From contig NZ_CP086239.1 of assembly GCF_026650985.1 (NCBI RefSeq), forward strand, positions 62,001 through 126,000: a stretch of DNA of 64,000 bases. Reading direction: 5' to 3'. Source of the DNA: Clostridium estertheticum (GTDB lineage Bacteria > Bacillota > Clostridia > Clostridiales > Clostridiaceae). Made by a program: the position numbers and the translations under genes. How positions within the stretch are numbered: the stretch's first letter is position 1; each line of letters starts with the position of its first letter. A model generated the notes under the pieces. That model was not told where the DNA came from and did no database searches. It worked only from the letters and a program-made list of their open reading frames with translations. Shown here in pieces: positions 44,420 to 54,636 of the stretch.

Positions 44420-44482
44420 CAGCTTCGCAGATGATGAAAGCAGCACCGAAGGTGATGACTTGCAGCTTCGAAGAAGATGAAA
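44420..44482 (+). repeat. Three tandem degenerate 21-22 bp units between galK and galT
   Basis: The units begin with CAGCTTCGCAGATGATGAAA, CAGCACCGAAGGTGATGACT and CAGCTTCGAAGAAGATGAAA. The first and third differ at 2 of 20 positions. The segment is richer in G and C than its surroundings and fills the whole gap up to the galT ribosome binding site. Confidence 0.6.
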
Positions 44483-44500
44483 CTACTAGGAGATGATAAC

Positions 44501-46021
44501 ATGGCAGTAAACATTTCAAGTGAGGTCCAAAAGTTACTTTATTATGCAATAAATAAGCAATTAATAACTCCAGAGGATTTAATATATACAAAAAACAGAC
44601 TTCTAGAAACTTTATCTTTAGATGAAATTAAAGAAGAAAATATTGAAGATAAAGAATATGAAGTGCAACAAGTTTTGGATAATATAAATAGGTGGGCGTA
44701 CGACAATAAAGTAATAAATGATGATGGCATAATTGCCAGGGATTTATTTGACACAAAAATAATGGCTTGTTTAATAGGAAGACCATCAGAAATAATAAAA
44801 GAATTTAAAAGGCTTTATAAGGAAAGTCCAAGAAAAGCAACGGATTATTTTTATAAATTAAGTATAAGTTCAAATTATATAAGATGGGAAAGAGTGCAAA
44901 AGGATTTAAAATGGAAAGTAGCAACAAGTTATGGAGATATAGATATTACTATTAATTTATCTAAACCTGAAAAGGATCCAAAAGAAATTGCCAGAGCTAA
45001 AAATTTAAAATCAAGTGCTTACCCTTCCTGTTTGCTTTGCAAAGAAAATGAGGGTTATGCAGGTAGAATAAATCATCCAGCTAGAGGAAATCACAGGCTT
45101 ATACCTGTTATATTAGATAAAGATAAATGGTTTTTACAATATTCTCCTTATGTTTATTACAATGAACATTGTATAATATTAAATGGTGAACATGTGCCAA
45201 TGAAAATATGCAAGGAAACATTTAAAAGGTTACTAGATTTTGTGGAGCAATATCCACACTATTTCGTAGGATCTAATGCAGATCTTCCTATAGTTGGAGG
45301 ATCAATATTAAGTCATGATCATTTCCAAGGTGGAAACTATGAATTTGCTATGGCAAAGGCACCTATAGAGGAAGAATTTAATGTTAAAGGATACGAGGGA
45401 GTAACAATTGGTAGAGTTAAGTGGCCTATGAGTGTTGTTAGAATAAATGGTAAAGATAAGGAAACACTTGTAAAACTTGCAGATCACATTTTGAAAGAGT
45501 GGAAGAATTATTCTGATGAGAGCGTGACCATAAGTGCATTTACGGGTGATACTCCACATAACGCAATAACACCTATAGCTAGGAGACGAGGAGAATCATA
45601 CGAGATAGATTTAGTTCTAAGAAATAATAGAACATCAGCTCAGTACCCAGACGGAATTTTCCATCCTCATAAGGAGTTACACAACATAAAGAAAGAAAAT
45701 ATTGGACTCATCGAGGTTATGGGACTTGCAGTTTTACCAGCAAGATTAAAAACAGAGATAAAAGAGCTAAGTTATTATTTAGTAAATAATAAAGATAAAG
45801 ATATATTTAGGGAACTAGATAATAAAGAGGACCTTATAAAACATAAAGAATGGGCAATAAAGCTTGTTCAAAAATATTCAGATATTAATGAAAAAAATGT
45901 TGATGAAATATTAAAAAAAGAAATAGGTATTGTATTTTCAAACGTCCTAGAACAAGCTGGAGTATTTAAAACAGATGTTAAGGGAAAACAAGCTTTTAAT
46001 AAATTTATTAATAGTTTATAG
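44501..46021 (+). CDS. galT: UDP-glucose-hexose-1-phosphate uridylyltransferase, Firmicutes type (GalT)
   Basis: GalT exchanges UMP between UDP-glucose and galactose 1-phosphate. It is 506 residues, the class II type of Gram-positive bacteria. The segments YPSCLLCKENEGYAGR, GGSILSHDHFQGG with its histidines, and RNNRTSAQYPDGIFHPH are conserved. TAGGAGA fixes ATG 44501; the in-frame ATG 44477 lies inside the repeat block. It is followed by a hairpin and the regulator gene. Confidence 0.96.
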   Translation: MAVNISSEVQKLLYYAINKQLITPEDLIYTKNRLLETLSLDEIKEENIEDKEYEVQQVLDNINRWAYDNKVINDDGIIARDLFDTKIMACLIGRPSEIIKEFKRLYKESPRKATDYFYKLSISSNYIRWERVQKDLKWKVATSYGDIDITINLSKPEKDPKEIARAKNLKSSAYPSCLLCKENEGYAGRINHPARGNHRLIPVILDKDKWFLQYSPYVYYNEHCIILNGEHVPMKICKETFKRLLDFVEQYPHYFVGSNADLPIVGGSILSHDHFQGGNYEFAMAKAPIEEEFNVKGYEGVTIGRVKWPMSVVRINGKDKETLVKLADHILKEWKNYSDESVTISAFTGDTPHNAITPIARRRGESYEIDLVLRNNRTSAQYPDGIFHPHKELHNIKKENIGLIEVMGLAVLPARLKTEIKELSYYLVNNKDKDIFRELDNKEDLIKHKEWAIKLVQKYSDINEKNVDEILKKEIGIVFSNVLEQAGVFKTDVKGKQAFNKFINSL

Positions 46022-46051
46022 AGAAATGGTTTAAAACATTTCAAAAGGTCA

Positions 46052-46086
46052 TTAAAGAGTGGATTATACAATAATTCACTCTTTAA
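46052..46086 (+). other. Hairpin between galT and the LacI-family gene
   Basis: A 15-bp stem with one G-U pair (starting TTAAAGAGTG) closes a TACAA loop. No U run follows, so it may be a weak or factor-dependent terminator, or a processing site. Confidence 0.5.
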
Positions 46087-46105
46087 CCATAAATTAGAGA
46101 AATAA

Positions 46106-47158
<1,053 letters not shown>

Positions 47159-47174
47159 AGCAGTTTGCTTTTTA

Positions 47175-47214
47175 AATAAGCCGTACCCTCTAAATAAATG
47201 GGGTACGGCTTATT
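47175..47214. terminator. Bidirectional terminator between galR and gatB
   Basis: AATAAGCCGTACCC pairs perfectly (14 bp) with GGGTACGGCTTATT around a 12-base loop, between convergent genes. Confidence 0.85.
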
Positions 47215-47229
47215 GTATATATAGTTTGA

Positions 47230-47514
47230 TTATTCTTCCTTTAATGTTTTTATAATTTGATTAAGTGTGTCTTCTTCACCCACACCGGTTAGTAGGGATA
47301 TAGCTGGTATTATATGGACATTTATTTCTGATACATCAAATGTACCTGTTGTTACTAATAAATCATAATCTGGGACTATTGACTGAACATCTGTAAGTTT
47401 ACAGGGAGTTATAATTACATCTATACCTTCCTTTTCACAAATTTCTTTGATTTTAACTGCAACTACCGTTGAGGTTGCTATTCCAGTTCCACAAGCTACT
47501 AATATTTTTTTCAT
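47230..47514 (-). CDS. PTS galactitol-type EIIB component
   Basis: This is a small cytoplasmic phosphotransferase protein of 94 residues. The phospho-cysteine is Cys8 in ILVACGTGIATST, the EIIB(Gat) signature. It follows the EIIA gene by 17 bases on the same strand. No membrane EIIC gene is next to it, so the sugar channel must be encoded elsewhere, or the pair has a regulatory role. An AGGAGG site is seen on the minus strand before the ATG. Confidence 0.92.
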   Translation of the reverse strand: MKKILVACGTGIATSTVVAVKIKEICEKEGIDVIITPCKLTDVQSIVPDYDLLVTTGTFDVSEINVHIIPAISLLTGVGEEDTLNQIIKTLKEE

Positions 47515-47531
47515 TTTAAATTCCTCCTAGG

Positions 47532-48014
47532 TTATGATAATTTTTTATTATTAACTAAATATGGTTTTATTGTATTTAAAACTTCCTCAATTGAGGGAGC
47601 GTTAACAATTGATTTTAAGGCCTTAGGATTTTTAATAAGTTTAACTATTTTTTGTAACATTTCAATGTGACCGTGAGGTTCTTTTAGAGCTAGCATTATA
47701 ATAATTTGTACATTTAATTTGATATTATTATCCCCCATAGATCTAAATTCTACTGGACTTTTAAGGATGCCTATAGATAAGGCTGCCTTATTTACTAAAG
47801 TATGAGTTGCATGAGGTATAGCTATTTTAATATCTAATGATGGTAGAGCGGTAGGATACTTTTCTTCCCTTTCGATAATAGCTATTTGATATTCTTTTTT
47901 TATATAACCTTTTTCATATAGTTTTGAGGATAAAAAGTTTAAAGCTTCTGTACTATTTAAAAATTCTAGATTCCTAAATACTAAAACGTTTTCATAACAT
48001 AATTCTAAATTCAT
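47532..48014 (-). CDS. PTS galactitol/fructose-type EIIA component
   Basis: This 160-residue EIIA of the PTS_EIIA_2 (fructose/mannitol/galactitol) family has phospho-histidine His68 in KIAIPHATHTLV. It would pass phosphate from HPr to the EIIB encoded next. An AGGATGAT site lies upstream on the minus strand. Like EIIB, it lacks a neighbouring EIIC gene and a neighbouring dehydrogenase or aldolase gene, so the substrate is open. Confidence 0.92.
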   Translation of the reverse strand: MNLELCYENVLVFRNLEFLNSTEALNFLSSKLYEKGYIKKEYQIAIIEREEKYPTALPSLDIKIAIPHATHTLVNKAALSIGILKSPVEFRSMGDNNIKLNVQIIIMLALKEPHGHIEMLQKIVKLIKNPKALKSIVNAPSIEEVLNTIKPYLVNNKKLS

Positions 48015-48358
48015 ATCGCATCATCCTAACATAGTTTTACCGTAAAGGTATACATAATTTAATTTAATCCACAAATCAATTATATAGTAAAAATAAATCT
48101 ATAACAACCAATTTCATTAAAATAATTAGTACAAATATAACCTAATAATTACATAAACTACATATTTTTAAACATAAGATGTAATTTATAGTTAATTTAT
48201 AGACTTTTATGTAAAATAACTAGGATGATTTTTGATTTAAGAGTTACTAGAGGAAGCAAAGGATTTATTTAACGCTTAATCATATAAAAAAAGAAATTAA
48301 AGGGAATTGTATATAAATGTAGAATATTAGAATACATGTAAAAATTATAGAAATATTA
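48015..48358. other. Divergent AT-rich gap with one palindrome
   Basis: This 344-base gap separates the minus-strand PTS genes from the MFS gene. It contains the 11-bp palindrome TTTAC-C-GTAAA at 48036-48046, 22 bases before the EIIA start, a plausible operator, and a weak TATACC -10 candidate on the minus strand. Nothing else convincing was seen. Confidence 0.4.
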
Positions 48359-49624
48359 ATGAAAGGACTGATAAAGCTGAGGTGTTTTGATACATATAAA
48401 GGATTACCTAAAAGTATTTATATTTTATTTTTAGCACAAGTCACAAATCGTTTTGGGGATTTTGTTTTACCATTTCTAACTTTATTTTTAGTTAAGAAAA
48501 TGGGATTTGACTATAAGAGCGCAGGATTTGCAGTAATGCTTATTACATTATCATCAATTCCGGGATCAATCGCTGGAGGAAAAATTGCAGATCACATTGG
48601 ACGCAGAAAATCATATGCTATATTTCAATTTAGTGCAGGTTTTTTTTTGCTTTTATGCGTGTTCACTAAAAGCCCTAATATTATTATAACGCTTGTTTGT
48701 ATATCTTCATTTTTCAATGGAGGTGTTCGGCCAATTATGTCAGCAATTATAGCGGACGTATTGCCTGCCGAAAAAAGGCAGATTGGCTTCTCAATATCAT
48801 ATCTAGGAATTAATTTAGGAGCGGCTCTTGGACCACTAGTAGCTGGATTTTTATTTAGTCATTATATACCGCTTATATTTATAGGTGATGCAGTTACTTC
48901 ATTTGTGGCTGTAATTCTAGTAGTATTAAATATAAAAGAGACATTGCCAGATTGCAATAACGACGAATGTATTAGAAATGAAGAAAAATGTGAGGATGGT
49001 AATGTTTTTACAGCTTTAATAAAACGTCCTAAAATTATAATTTTTCTAATTATTAATATATTTTTAAGTTTTACTTATACTCAGAACGTTTTTTCACTAC
49101 CGATTATGTTAGATAATGTCTTTGGAGGTAGTGGAGCGAGAAATTATGGCATCCTTATAAGCTGTAATGCTATAACAGTTCTCGTTATGACTATCTTTAT
49201 AACAAATAAAATAAGAAATTGGAATCCATTAAGTGCAATTGCAATGTCAGGAATCCTGTATGCAATTGGATTTGGAATGATTACATTTATCCATTCAATG
49301 CCATTATATATTATATCAACGCTTATATGGACAATTGGAGAAATTATGAATGCGACAAATTTTGGAGTATATATATCAAATAATACTCCGCAAAATTTTA
49401 GAGCAAGATTTAATGCAATTACATCATTAAGTTTTGCAATAGGAGGGGCTCTTGGCACATCACTTATGGGTAAATATATGGATGGGTTAGGGGTTAACGC
49501 AGTGTGGCCATTGGTTTTCTTTTTATCACTATTTGGAGCTTTAGGGATGTACATTCTAAAAATAAAGTCGGAAACAAATATAGAGAAAAGAGTGGAATGT
49601 TTAGAGGCTTACGAGGATATTTAG
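48359..49624 (+). CDS. Major facilitator superfamily transporter, drug-exporter type
   Basis: This is a 421-residue carrier with about 12 membrane segments. The loop between helices 2 and 3 is GGKIADHIGRRKSYAIF, and helix 5 carries GINLGAALGPLVAGFLF, the antiporter-type motif of DHA1 drug exporters. The ATG at 48359 has no evident ribosome binding site, so the exact start is uncertain. It stands alone, facing the kinase-like gene across a bidirectional terminator. The substrate is unknown. Confidence 0.83.
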   Translation: MKGLIKLRCFDTYKGLPKSIYILFLAQVTNRFGDFVLPFLTLFLVKKMGFDYKSAGFAVMLITLSSIPGSIAGGKIADHIGRRKSYAIFQFSAGFFLLLCVFTKSPNIIITLVCISSFFNGGVRPIMSAIIADVLPAEKRQIGFSISYLGINLGAALGPLVAGFLFSHYIPLIFIGDAVTSFVAVILVVLNIKETLPDCNNDECIRNEEKCEDGNVFTALIKRPKIIIFLIINIFLSFTYTQNVFSLPIMLDNVFGGSGARNYGILISCNAITVLVMTIFITNKIRNWNPLSAIAMSGILYAIGFGMITFIHSMPLYIISTLIWTIGEIMNATNFGVYISNNTPQNFRARFNAITSLSFAIGGALGTSLMGKYMDGLGVNAVWPLVFFLSLFGALGMYILKIKSETNIEKRVECLEAYEDI

Positions 49625-49635
49625 TAGATTAATTA

Positions 49636-49677
49636 AAAAATGAGCAATAATCAAAGAAACAATTATTGCTCATTTTT
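49636..49677. terminator. Bidirectional terminator
   Basis: AAAAATGAGCAATAAT pairs perfectly (16 bp) with its complement at 49662-49677; A and T runs on both flanks serve both convergent genes. Confidence 0.92.
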
Positions 49678-49682
49678 ATTAT

Positions 49683-50894
49683 CTAGCTTATTGTAGTAGA
49701 GCAAGGCTCTAAAACAACAATTTTGTTTCCTAATTTCTGATTTTTCCAATTAAATACTACACAGGAATCTAATTTAGGATCATACATATTAACAGCTTCA
49801 TCTTTTAGAAACATTTTAAGATTAAATGCTGTATATATGAAAGCTGCTTTTTTCTTATTAACGCTTGTGTATTTTCTCATATTAATTAATCCTGAAGCTG
49901 TACCAGCTAAATGAAATGATGGATCGTAAAGACTATTACGACTATCAGATACAATTAATTTTACGTTTTGTCTAAGCTTTGACATAAGCTGTCTTATGAG
50001 ACTCATGCCACGTCCTTGAGGAAGGTCTATATCTGTTATTCCAAAACTTAAACTCTCACAAACTTTACTCCATAATTCCCTATCACATTCTTTGTCAATT
50101 TCTAAACAATCACCAAGAGTTATAGACTCAAGATATCGAAGATCATGGAAAACGTTACAATCTTCTATAAGATCACAAAAATCAATTATAACAGGTTTAT
50201 CTTCAGTTATAATAATATTATCTCCTTGAAAATCTCCATGTGCGTATGCAGTAAGACAAGTTACAGTTAAATCATCCCAAACATTTTCATTATTAAAATA
50301 ATAATAGGGGTTAGGGAGTATAACGTCAGTTCCATCTAAAGATATCCATTTTATGTCTTTATCTACCCCAATTGATTTAAAAGCTTGTACATATTTATCG
50401 TCCATGTATCTATATGAAAGTTCATTTTTAATGATTTCCATTGGAGAAATGAATTTTTTTACATGTTCTTTATTCCAAGTAAATAAAAATTTAGTAATTG
50501 ACGATAGTATACTATCTTTAAGTTCATCTTCATTTAGAATTTTGTCCAAAAATGTCTCACTGTTATATATATCATCTCCTGCTAAGTCATATAAGTTAAC
50601 ATATAATATAGCTTTGTTTTTGTCTTGAATTTTATAACTAGCTATAAGTTTGGCAATATACTTTTGCATATTGTTAGTTGATGCTAAGTCATAGGCTTTC
50701 TGAAACACCTTTCCTTCATTACTTTTAGTTACCTTTAAAATACCTACACGATTTGCGGGTCCATATTCAACCATAAATACTCCGGCCTCAGATCGACCAC
50801 TTTTGAATGTTTTTAATACTTGAAAAGGAGCAGTTTTATCTTTTGTTTCTTCACCTATTTTATTTATTTGATTTATCACATCTACAATCTTCAT
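49683..50894 (-). CDS. Uncharacterised kinase-like (APH/choline-kinase fold) protein
   Basis: This 403-residue soluble protein shows the catalytic elements of the aminoglycoside/choline kinase fold: a candidate ATP-binding lysine (Lys54 in GILKVTK), the catalytic loop AYAHGDFQGDN (His219, Asp221, Asn226), and the metal-binding Asp238 in VIIDFCD. This order is seen directly. No signal peptide or membrane segment is visible. No named family is recognised with confidence; the middle and C-terminal parts are unfamiliar. It is monocistronic with a weak ribosome binding site, and its leader carries three AGTACT boxes. A role in phosphorylating a small molecule, or in signalling, is possible. Confidence 0.7.
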   Translation of the reverse strand: MKIVDVINQINKIGEETKDKTAPFQVLKTFKSGRSEAGVFMVEYGPANRVGILKVTKSNEGKVFQKAYDLASTNNMQKYIAKLIASYKIQDKNKAILYVNLYDLAGDDIYNSETFLDKILNEDELKDSILSSITKFLFTWNKEHVKKFISPMEIIKNELSYRYMDDKYVQAFKSIGVDKDIKWISLDGTDVILPNPYYYFNNENVWDDLTVTCLTAYAHGDFQGDNIIITEDKPVIIDFCDLIEDCNVFHDLRYLESITLGDCLEIDKECDRELWSKVCESLSFGITDIDLPQGRGMSLIRQLMSKLRQNVKLIVSDSRNSLYDPSFHLAGTASGLINMRKYTSVNKKKAAFIYTAFNLKMFLKDEAVNMYDPKLDSCVVFNWKNQKLGNKIVVLEPCSTTIS

Positions 50895-50914
50895 ATATTA
50901 TCTTTAGCTTGCAA

Positions 50915-50937
50915 AGTACTTTAGTACTAAAAGTACT
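50915..50937 (-). repeat. Three AGTACT boxes upstream of the kinase-like gene
   Basis: AGTACT occurs at 50915, 50923 and 50932, spacing 8 and 9 bp; the middle copy is the core of the 12-bp palindrome TTTAGTACTAAA (50920-50931). It sits 21 to 43 bases before the start codon of the minus-strand gene, so it could be an operator or form an RNA hairpin in the leader. Confidence 0.6.
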
Positions 50938-51094
50938 ATACTCACTAAATTAATCACTTCCTTTTTATATATTGTTTTTTCTTATATTCTTTTCTTAATA
51001 TATTCTTTTTTAAATAACATTAATTAAATATATTATATTATAATCACAAGGATTACACAATTGATTAAGCAAAATTAACTACACTAATATTTTC

Positions 51095-51126
51095 AAAAAT
51101 AACAAATGATATTAGTTGTTATTTTT
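51095..51126. other. Hairpin in the 50.9-51.3 kb gap
   Basis: AAAAATAACAA pairs perfectly (11 bp) with TTGTTATTTTT around a 10-base loop. It resembles a terminator, but no gene ends here; it may insulate the two divergent transcription units. Confidence 0.45.
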
Positions 51127-51137
51127 AGCTTTTAATC

Positions 51138-51172
51138 TTACAAAATTGTAAGATAAATTTTGTATTTGTAAG
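51138..51172 (+). promoter_or_regulatory. BceR-like response regulator box upstream of the ABC operon
   Basis: TTACA-AAAT-TGTAA at 51138-51151 matches the TNACA-N4-TGTAA motif known for BceR-type regulators. A further TTGTAAG half-site lies at 51166-51172, 20 bp after the TTGTAAG of the main site. A TATAAT box is at 51206-51211. The OmpR-type regulator encoded at 56920 is the likely binder. Confidence 0.6.
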
Positions 51173-51283
51173 TGAAGTGACATGGAGTGCAAGGGATACC
51201 AGTTGTATAATATGGTTATAGTGATTTAAAAAAATAAATACGTGTAGTGTATGCTACGCGAGATGTAATGAGGAGAGATATAA

Positions 51284-51970
51284 ATGGAGATTTTAAAGGT
51301 AAAAAACTTAAATAAAACATATGGCACCGGTGAGAATAAGGTGGAGGCACTTAGAAATATAAATTTAGTAATTAATAAAGGGGAATTTGTAGCAATTGTT
51401 GGGGCATCAGGTTCTGGTAAAAGTACACTTCTTCATTTGCTAGGTGGACTCGATAGACCAACCGCTGGTAATGTAGTTATTGATGGAGAAAGTATTTATG
51501 ATTACAAAGAAGAAAAACTTGCAGTGTTTAGACGTAGAAAAATAGGTTTTGTGTTTCAGTTTTATAATCTACTGCCTATTTTAGATGTAGAAGAAAATAT
51601 AGCTCTTCCAGCGTTACTCGATAATGATAAAGTTGATAAAGTTTATTTAGAGGAGTTAATCAAGGTGCTTGGTCTAAGCGAGAGGAAAAATCACCTTCCG
51701 TCAGAATTATCAGGTGGACAACAACAAAGGGTATCAATTGGTAGAGCTGTATTTAACAAGCCATCAATAATACTTGCAGATGAACCAACAGGAAATCTTG
51801 ATACTAAGAATTCAAAAGACGTTATGGAATTATTAAAGTTTACTGCTAAAAAATATAATCAAACACTAATACTTATTACACATGACCTTAATATAGCAAA
51901 TATGGCGGACCGGGTTATTACTATTGAAGATGGCGAAATAACTACGGATAAAAACTTAAAAATAAATTAG
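51284..51970 (+). CDS. ABC transporter ATP-binding protein, MacB/LolD/BceA type
   Basis: This is the ATPase subunit of a mechanotransmission-type (type VII) ABC system, 228 residues. Walker A GASGSGKST, Q-loop FQFYNLLP, signature LSGGQQQR and Walker B IILADEPTGNLD are all canonical. The N-terminal LNKTYGTGENKVEALRNI is typical of the MacB/LolD/FtsE group. It is followed after 14 bases by its FtsX-like permease gene, and further on by a serine hydrolase and a two-component system. Confidence 0.95.
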   Translation: MEILKVKNLNKTYGTGENKVEALRNINLVINKGEFVAIVGASGSGKSTLLHLLGGLDRPTAGNVVIDGESIYDYKEEKLAVFRRRKIGFVFQFYNLLPILDVEENIALPALLDNDKVDKVYLEELIKVLGLSERKNHLPSELSGGQQQRVSIGRAVFNKPSIILADEPTGNLDTKNSKDVMELLKFTAKKYNQTLILITHDLNIANMADRVITIEDGEITTDKNLKIN

Positions 51971-51984
51971 GGGGGAGGGAAAAA

Positions 51985-54492
51985 ATGATAACTAGTTATA
52001 AACAGCTTACAGGAAAATATTTAAAGAAAAATAAGAAAAGAACGGTGCTTACGATTATCGGAATAATGTTATCAGTTGCACTTATATCAACAATAGGACT
52101 TTTCTTTAAAGGAATGCAGGATGCCGAGATACAGGATGCAATTAATAGTGGGGGTTCTTATCATATAGCATTCCAAAAAACAAATGAAAAATTAATTTCT
52201 AAAATAGTTAATAATCCTAAAGTTTCAAGGTTTGGATTTTATACTATGAGTAAAGAAATAAACATAGGTAATAAATTAAATGTTAATATAATAACCGCAA
52301 CAGATAAGGCATTAGAACTTTTTCCCTTTAATGCAAAGGTAGGTAGATTACCAGAAAAACAAAATGAAGTGGCAATGGAAAATTGGGTATCATCACATAT
52401 TGATAAAAATGCTAAAGTTGGAGGGGAAATTAAGGTTAATAATAAAGAATACACTCTTGTAGGAATACTCGAGGATAATGTACAAAATCAGATAGAGGGC
52501 AATGGAATAATTTTATCAAAGAACAATAATATTAACAAAGCGAATGCAGCTTTACTCGTAGAAATAAGCTCCAAAACAAATTTAAAAACTGCGGTAAATG
52601 AATTAAAGCAGTTAGGTGATAAAAATTCTGTTAAGGAAAATACGTATTTGCTGCAAATGCTTGGAGCAGGAGATGAAAGTTCAAGGCTCGGGGGCTTATA
52701 TATAACACTTGCAATAATAATTGGAATAGTTTTAATATCAACTATAGCAGTAATATATAACTCCTTTCAAATAAGCATTGTGGAAAGAATTAAGCAGTTT
52801 GGTCTCTTAAGAGCGATTGGAACTACCCCAAGGCAGATTAGAAAGATTGTGTTAAGAGAAGCAACAATATTAGCAATAATAGCTATTCCACTAGGACTGA
52901 TATGTAGTCTTATAGCTATAAATGGAATAATTTTAGCATTTAAATTAATAGGTGCAGATTCAGTTATTCCTATAAAAATTTCAATATCACCTATGGTTTT
53001 AAGCATAAGCGCAGCAGTGGGACTTTTTGCAATATATCTATCAGCACTTGTGCCAGCATATTTTGCAGGTAGGATTTCACCACTTAATGCGATAAGTGGT
53101 AGAACTTCTATAACAAAGGAGAAAATAAAGAGAAGAAAAAATAGAGTAGTTCAAAAAATATTTGGATTTGAAGGAGCACTTGCTGCTAAAAATATAAAGA
53201 GAAATAAAAAAAGATACAGAATAACTGTTTTTTCTATAGTGATAAGTGTGGTGTTATTTGTTACATTTAAATCTTTCATGGATATGTCACTTAATATATC
53301 AAGTGATCTTAATGAATCGAAAAATATTCACTTCTCAGTTGTAGCAAATGGTAAAGATACAGGTAAAACAATAATAGATAATAAAACAGAAAATGATGTT
53401 AAACAAATGGAGTCAGTTAATAAGGTGTATAGAGTTTATGATTCATATAGTGTTGATGGGTTAATTAACAAAAATAGTGAGGTTAAGGAAATTAAGGACA
53501 TAGGTAATGTATATCAAAAAACAACTTTAGATGGAGTGGAGAAAACCCTTATAAGAAGTTCTATTGTTATATATGATAAGGATTCACTTGAGGCTTCTAA
53601 AAAATATTTACAATCAGGAAAGATTGATATAGAAAAATTAAACAAAGAAAATGGAGTAATCTTAATTAACAAAAATGTAGTATATAATCAAAATACAAAG
53701 AAAAATTATTATGGACCAATAGCAGATGTAAAAGTAGGCGATGAAATAGTCCTTCAACATGATGAAAATGGAGGCAGTAAATCCAATAAAACAAATACGA
53801 AATTTGATAAGAAAAAATTAAAGAAAGTAAAAATTATGGCAATTTTGAATAGTGATCCTTTTAATTATAGAGGATCATCGGATGGGCTAAAAATAATTAC
53901 AATAGAGAAAACAGGTGAAGAATTAATAGGCATAAATGACATTAAACCTACCGCTTTAAATATAGTTCTAAAAGATATAAAAAGCGAGGAGGCTAGTAAA
54001 ACAGGTATAGAAAATGTAACAAAATCAAATTCATCTTTAATGGTAATAAATAATATAGATAATAATAGAAAAAGTAAATCTACAATATTAATGGTTAAAA
54101 TATTATTGTATGGATTTGTATTGGTAGTTTCATTAATAGGAAGTGTTAATATTGTAAATACGTTAACAACTAATATTATCCTTAGAAAAAGAGAGTTCGC
54201 TACACTAAAATCAATTGGTTTAACTCAAAAGGGGTTAAAGAAAATGATAGTCCTTGAAGGGCTTCTGTATGGAGTTGTTGGTGCAGTTTATGGGTCTATT
54301 GTAGGAACTGGAATATCATACCTGCTATTTAAATCAATGGGCGATTTTAGAGAATTTGGATGGATGGTTCCTTGGCAGGCGATAGGTATTGCAACAGCAG
54401 CATCTCTAATTATTGGATATATATCTGTATTATCACCATTATCAAGAATTAAACAATCAAATTTAATAGAATCAGTAAGAGAAGATTTTTAG
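51985..54492 (+). CDS. FtsX-like ABC transporter permease, large two-repeat form
   Basis: This is an 835-residue membrane protein with an N-terminal helix (about 20-42), an extracellular MacB-PCD-like domain, and an FtsX core of three helices with IVERIKQFGLLRAIGTTPRQIRKI. A second helix at about 410-430 opens a second repeat with its own extracellular domain, and the final FtsX core has LRKREFATLKSIGLTQKGLKKM. Family members act on peptides, lipids or cell-wall enzymes at the outer face and do not form a classical channel. It probably works with the ATPase upstream in peptide resistance or envelope stress; the substrate is unknown. Confidence 0.92.
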   Translation: MITSYKQLTGKYLKKNKKRTVLTIIGIMLSVALISTIGLFFKGMQDAEIQDAINSGGSYHIAFQKTNEKLISKIVNNPKVSRFGFYTMSKEINIGNKLNVNIITATDKALELFPFNAKVGRLPEKQNEVAMENWVSSHIDKNAKVGGEIKVNNKEYTLVGILEDNVQNQIEGNGIILSKNNNINKANAALLVEISSKTNLKTAVNELKQLGDKNSVKENTYLLQMLGAGDESSRLGGLYITLAIIIGIVLISTIAVIYNSFQISIVERIKQFGLLRAIGTTPRQIRKIVLREATILAIIAIPLGLICSLIAINGIILAFKLIGADSVIPIKISISPMVLSISAAVGLFAIYLSALVPAYFAGRISPLNAISGRTSITKEKIKRRKNRVVQKIFGFEGALAAKNIKRNKKRYRITVFSIVISVVLFVTFKSFMDMSLNISSDLNESKNIHFSVVANGKDTGKTIIDNKTENDVKQMESVNKVYRVYDSYSVDGLINKNSEVKEIKDIGNVYQKTTLDGVEKTLIRSSIVIYDKDSLEASKKYLQSGKIDIEKLNKENGVILINKNVVYNQNTKKNYYGPIADVKVGDEIVLQHDENGGSKSNKTNTKFDKKKLKKVKIMAILNSDPFNYRGSSDGLKIITIEKTGEELIGINDIKPTALNIVLKDIKSEEASKTGIENVTKSNSSLMVINNIDNNRKSKSTILMVKILLYGFVLVVSLIGSVNIVNTLTTNIILRKREFATLKSIGLTQKGLKKMIVLEGLLYGVVGAVYGSIVGTGISYLLFKSMGDFREFGWMVPWQAIGIATAASLIIGYISVLSPLSRIKQSNLIESVREDF

Positions 54493-54636
54493 GGAATTTA
54501 TAACTTGTTTTTATTTAGTCACCTTTTGGATATATATCACTTAACAAATTAAACATTTAAGTAACAATATCCCATTATTTTATGTTAATATTATATTGTC
54601 AGAGAATATTCATAAACATGAGGGGGACTTATAAGA

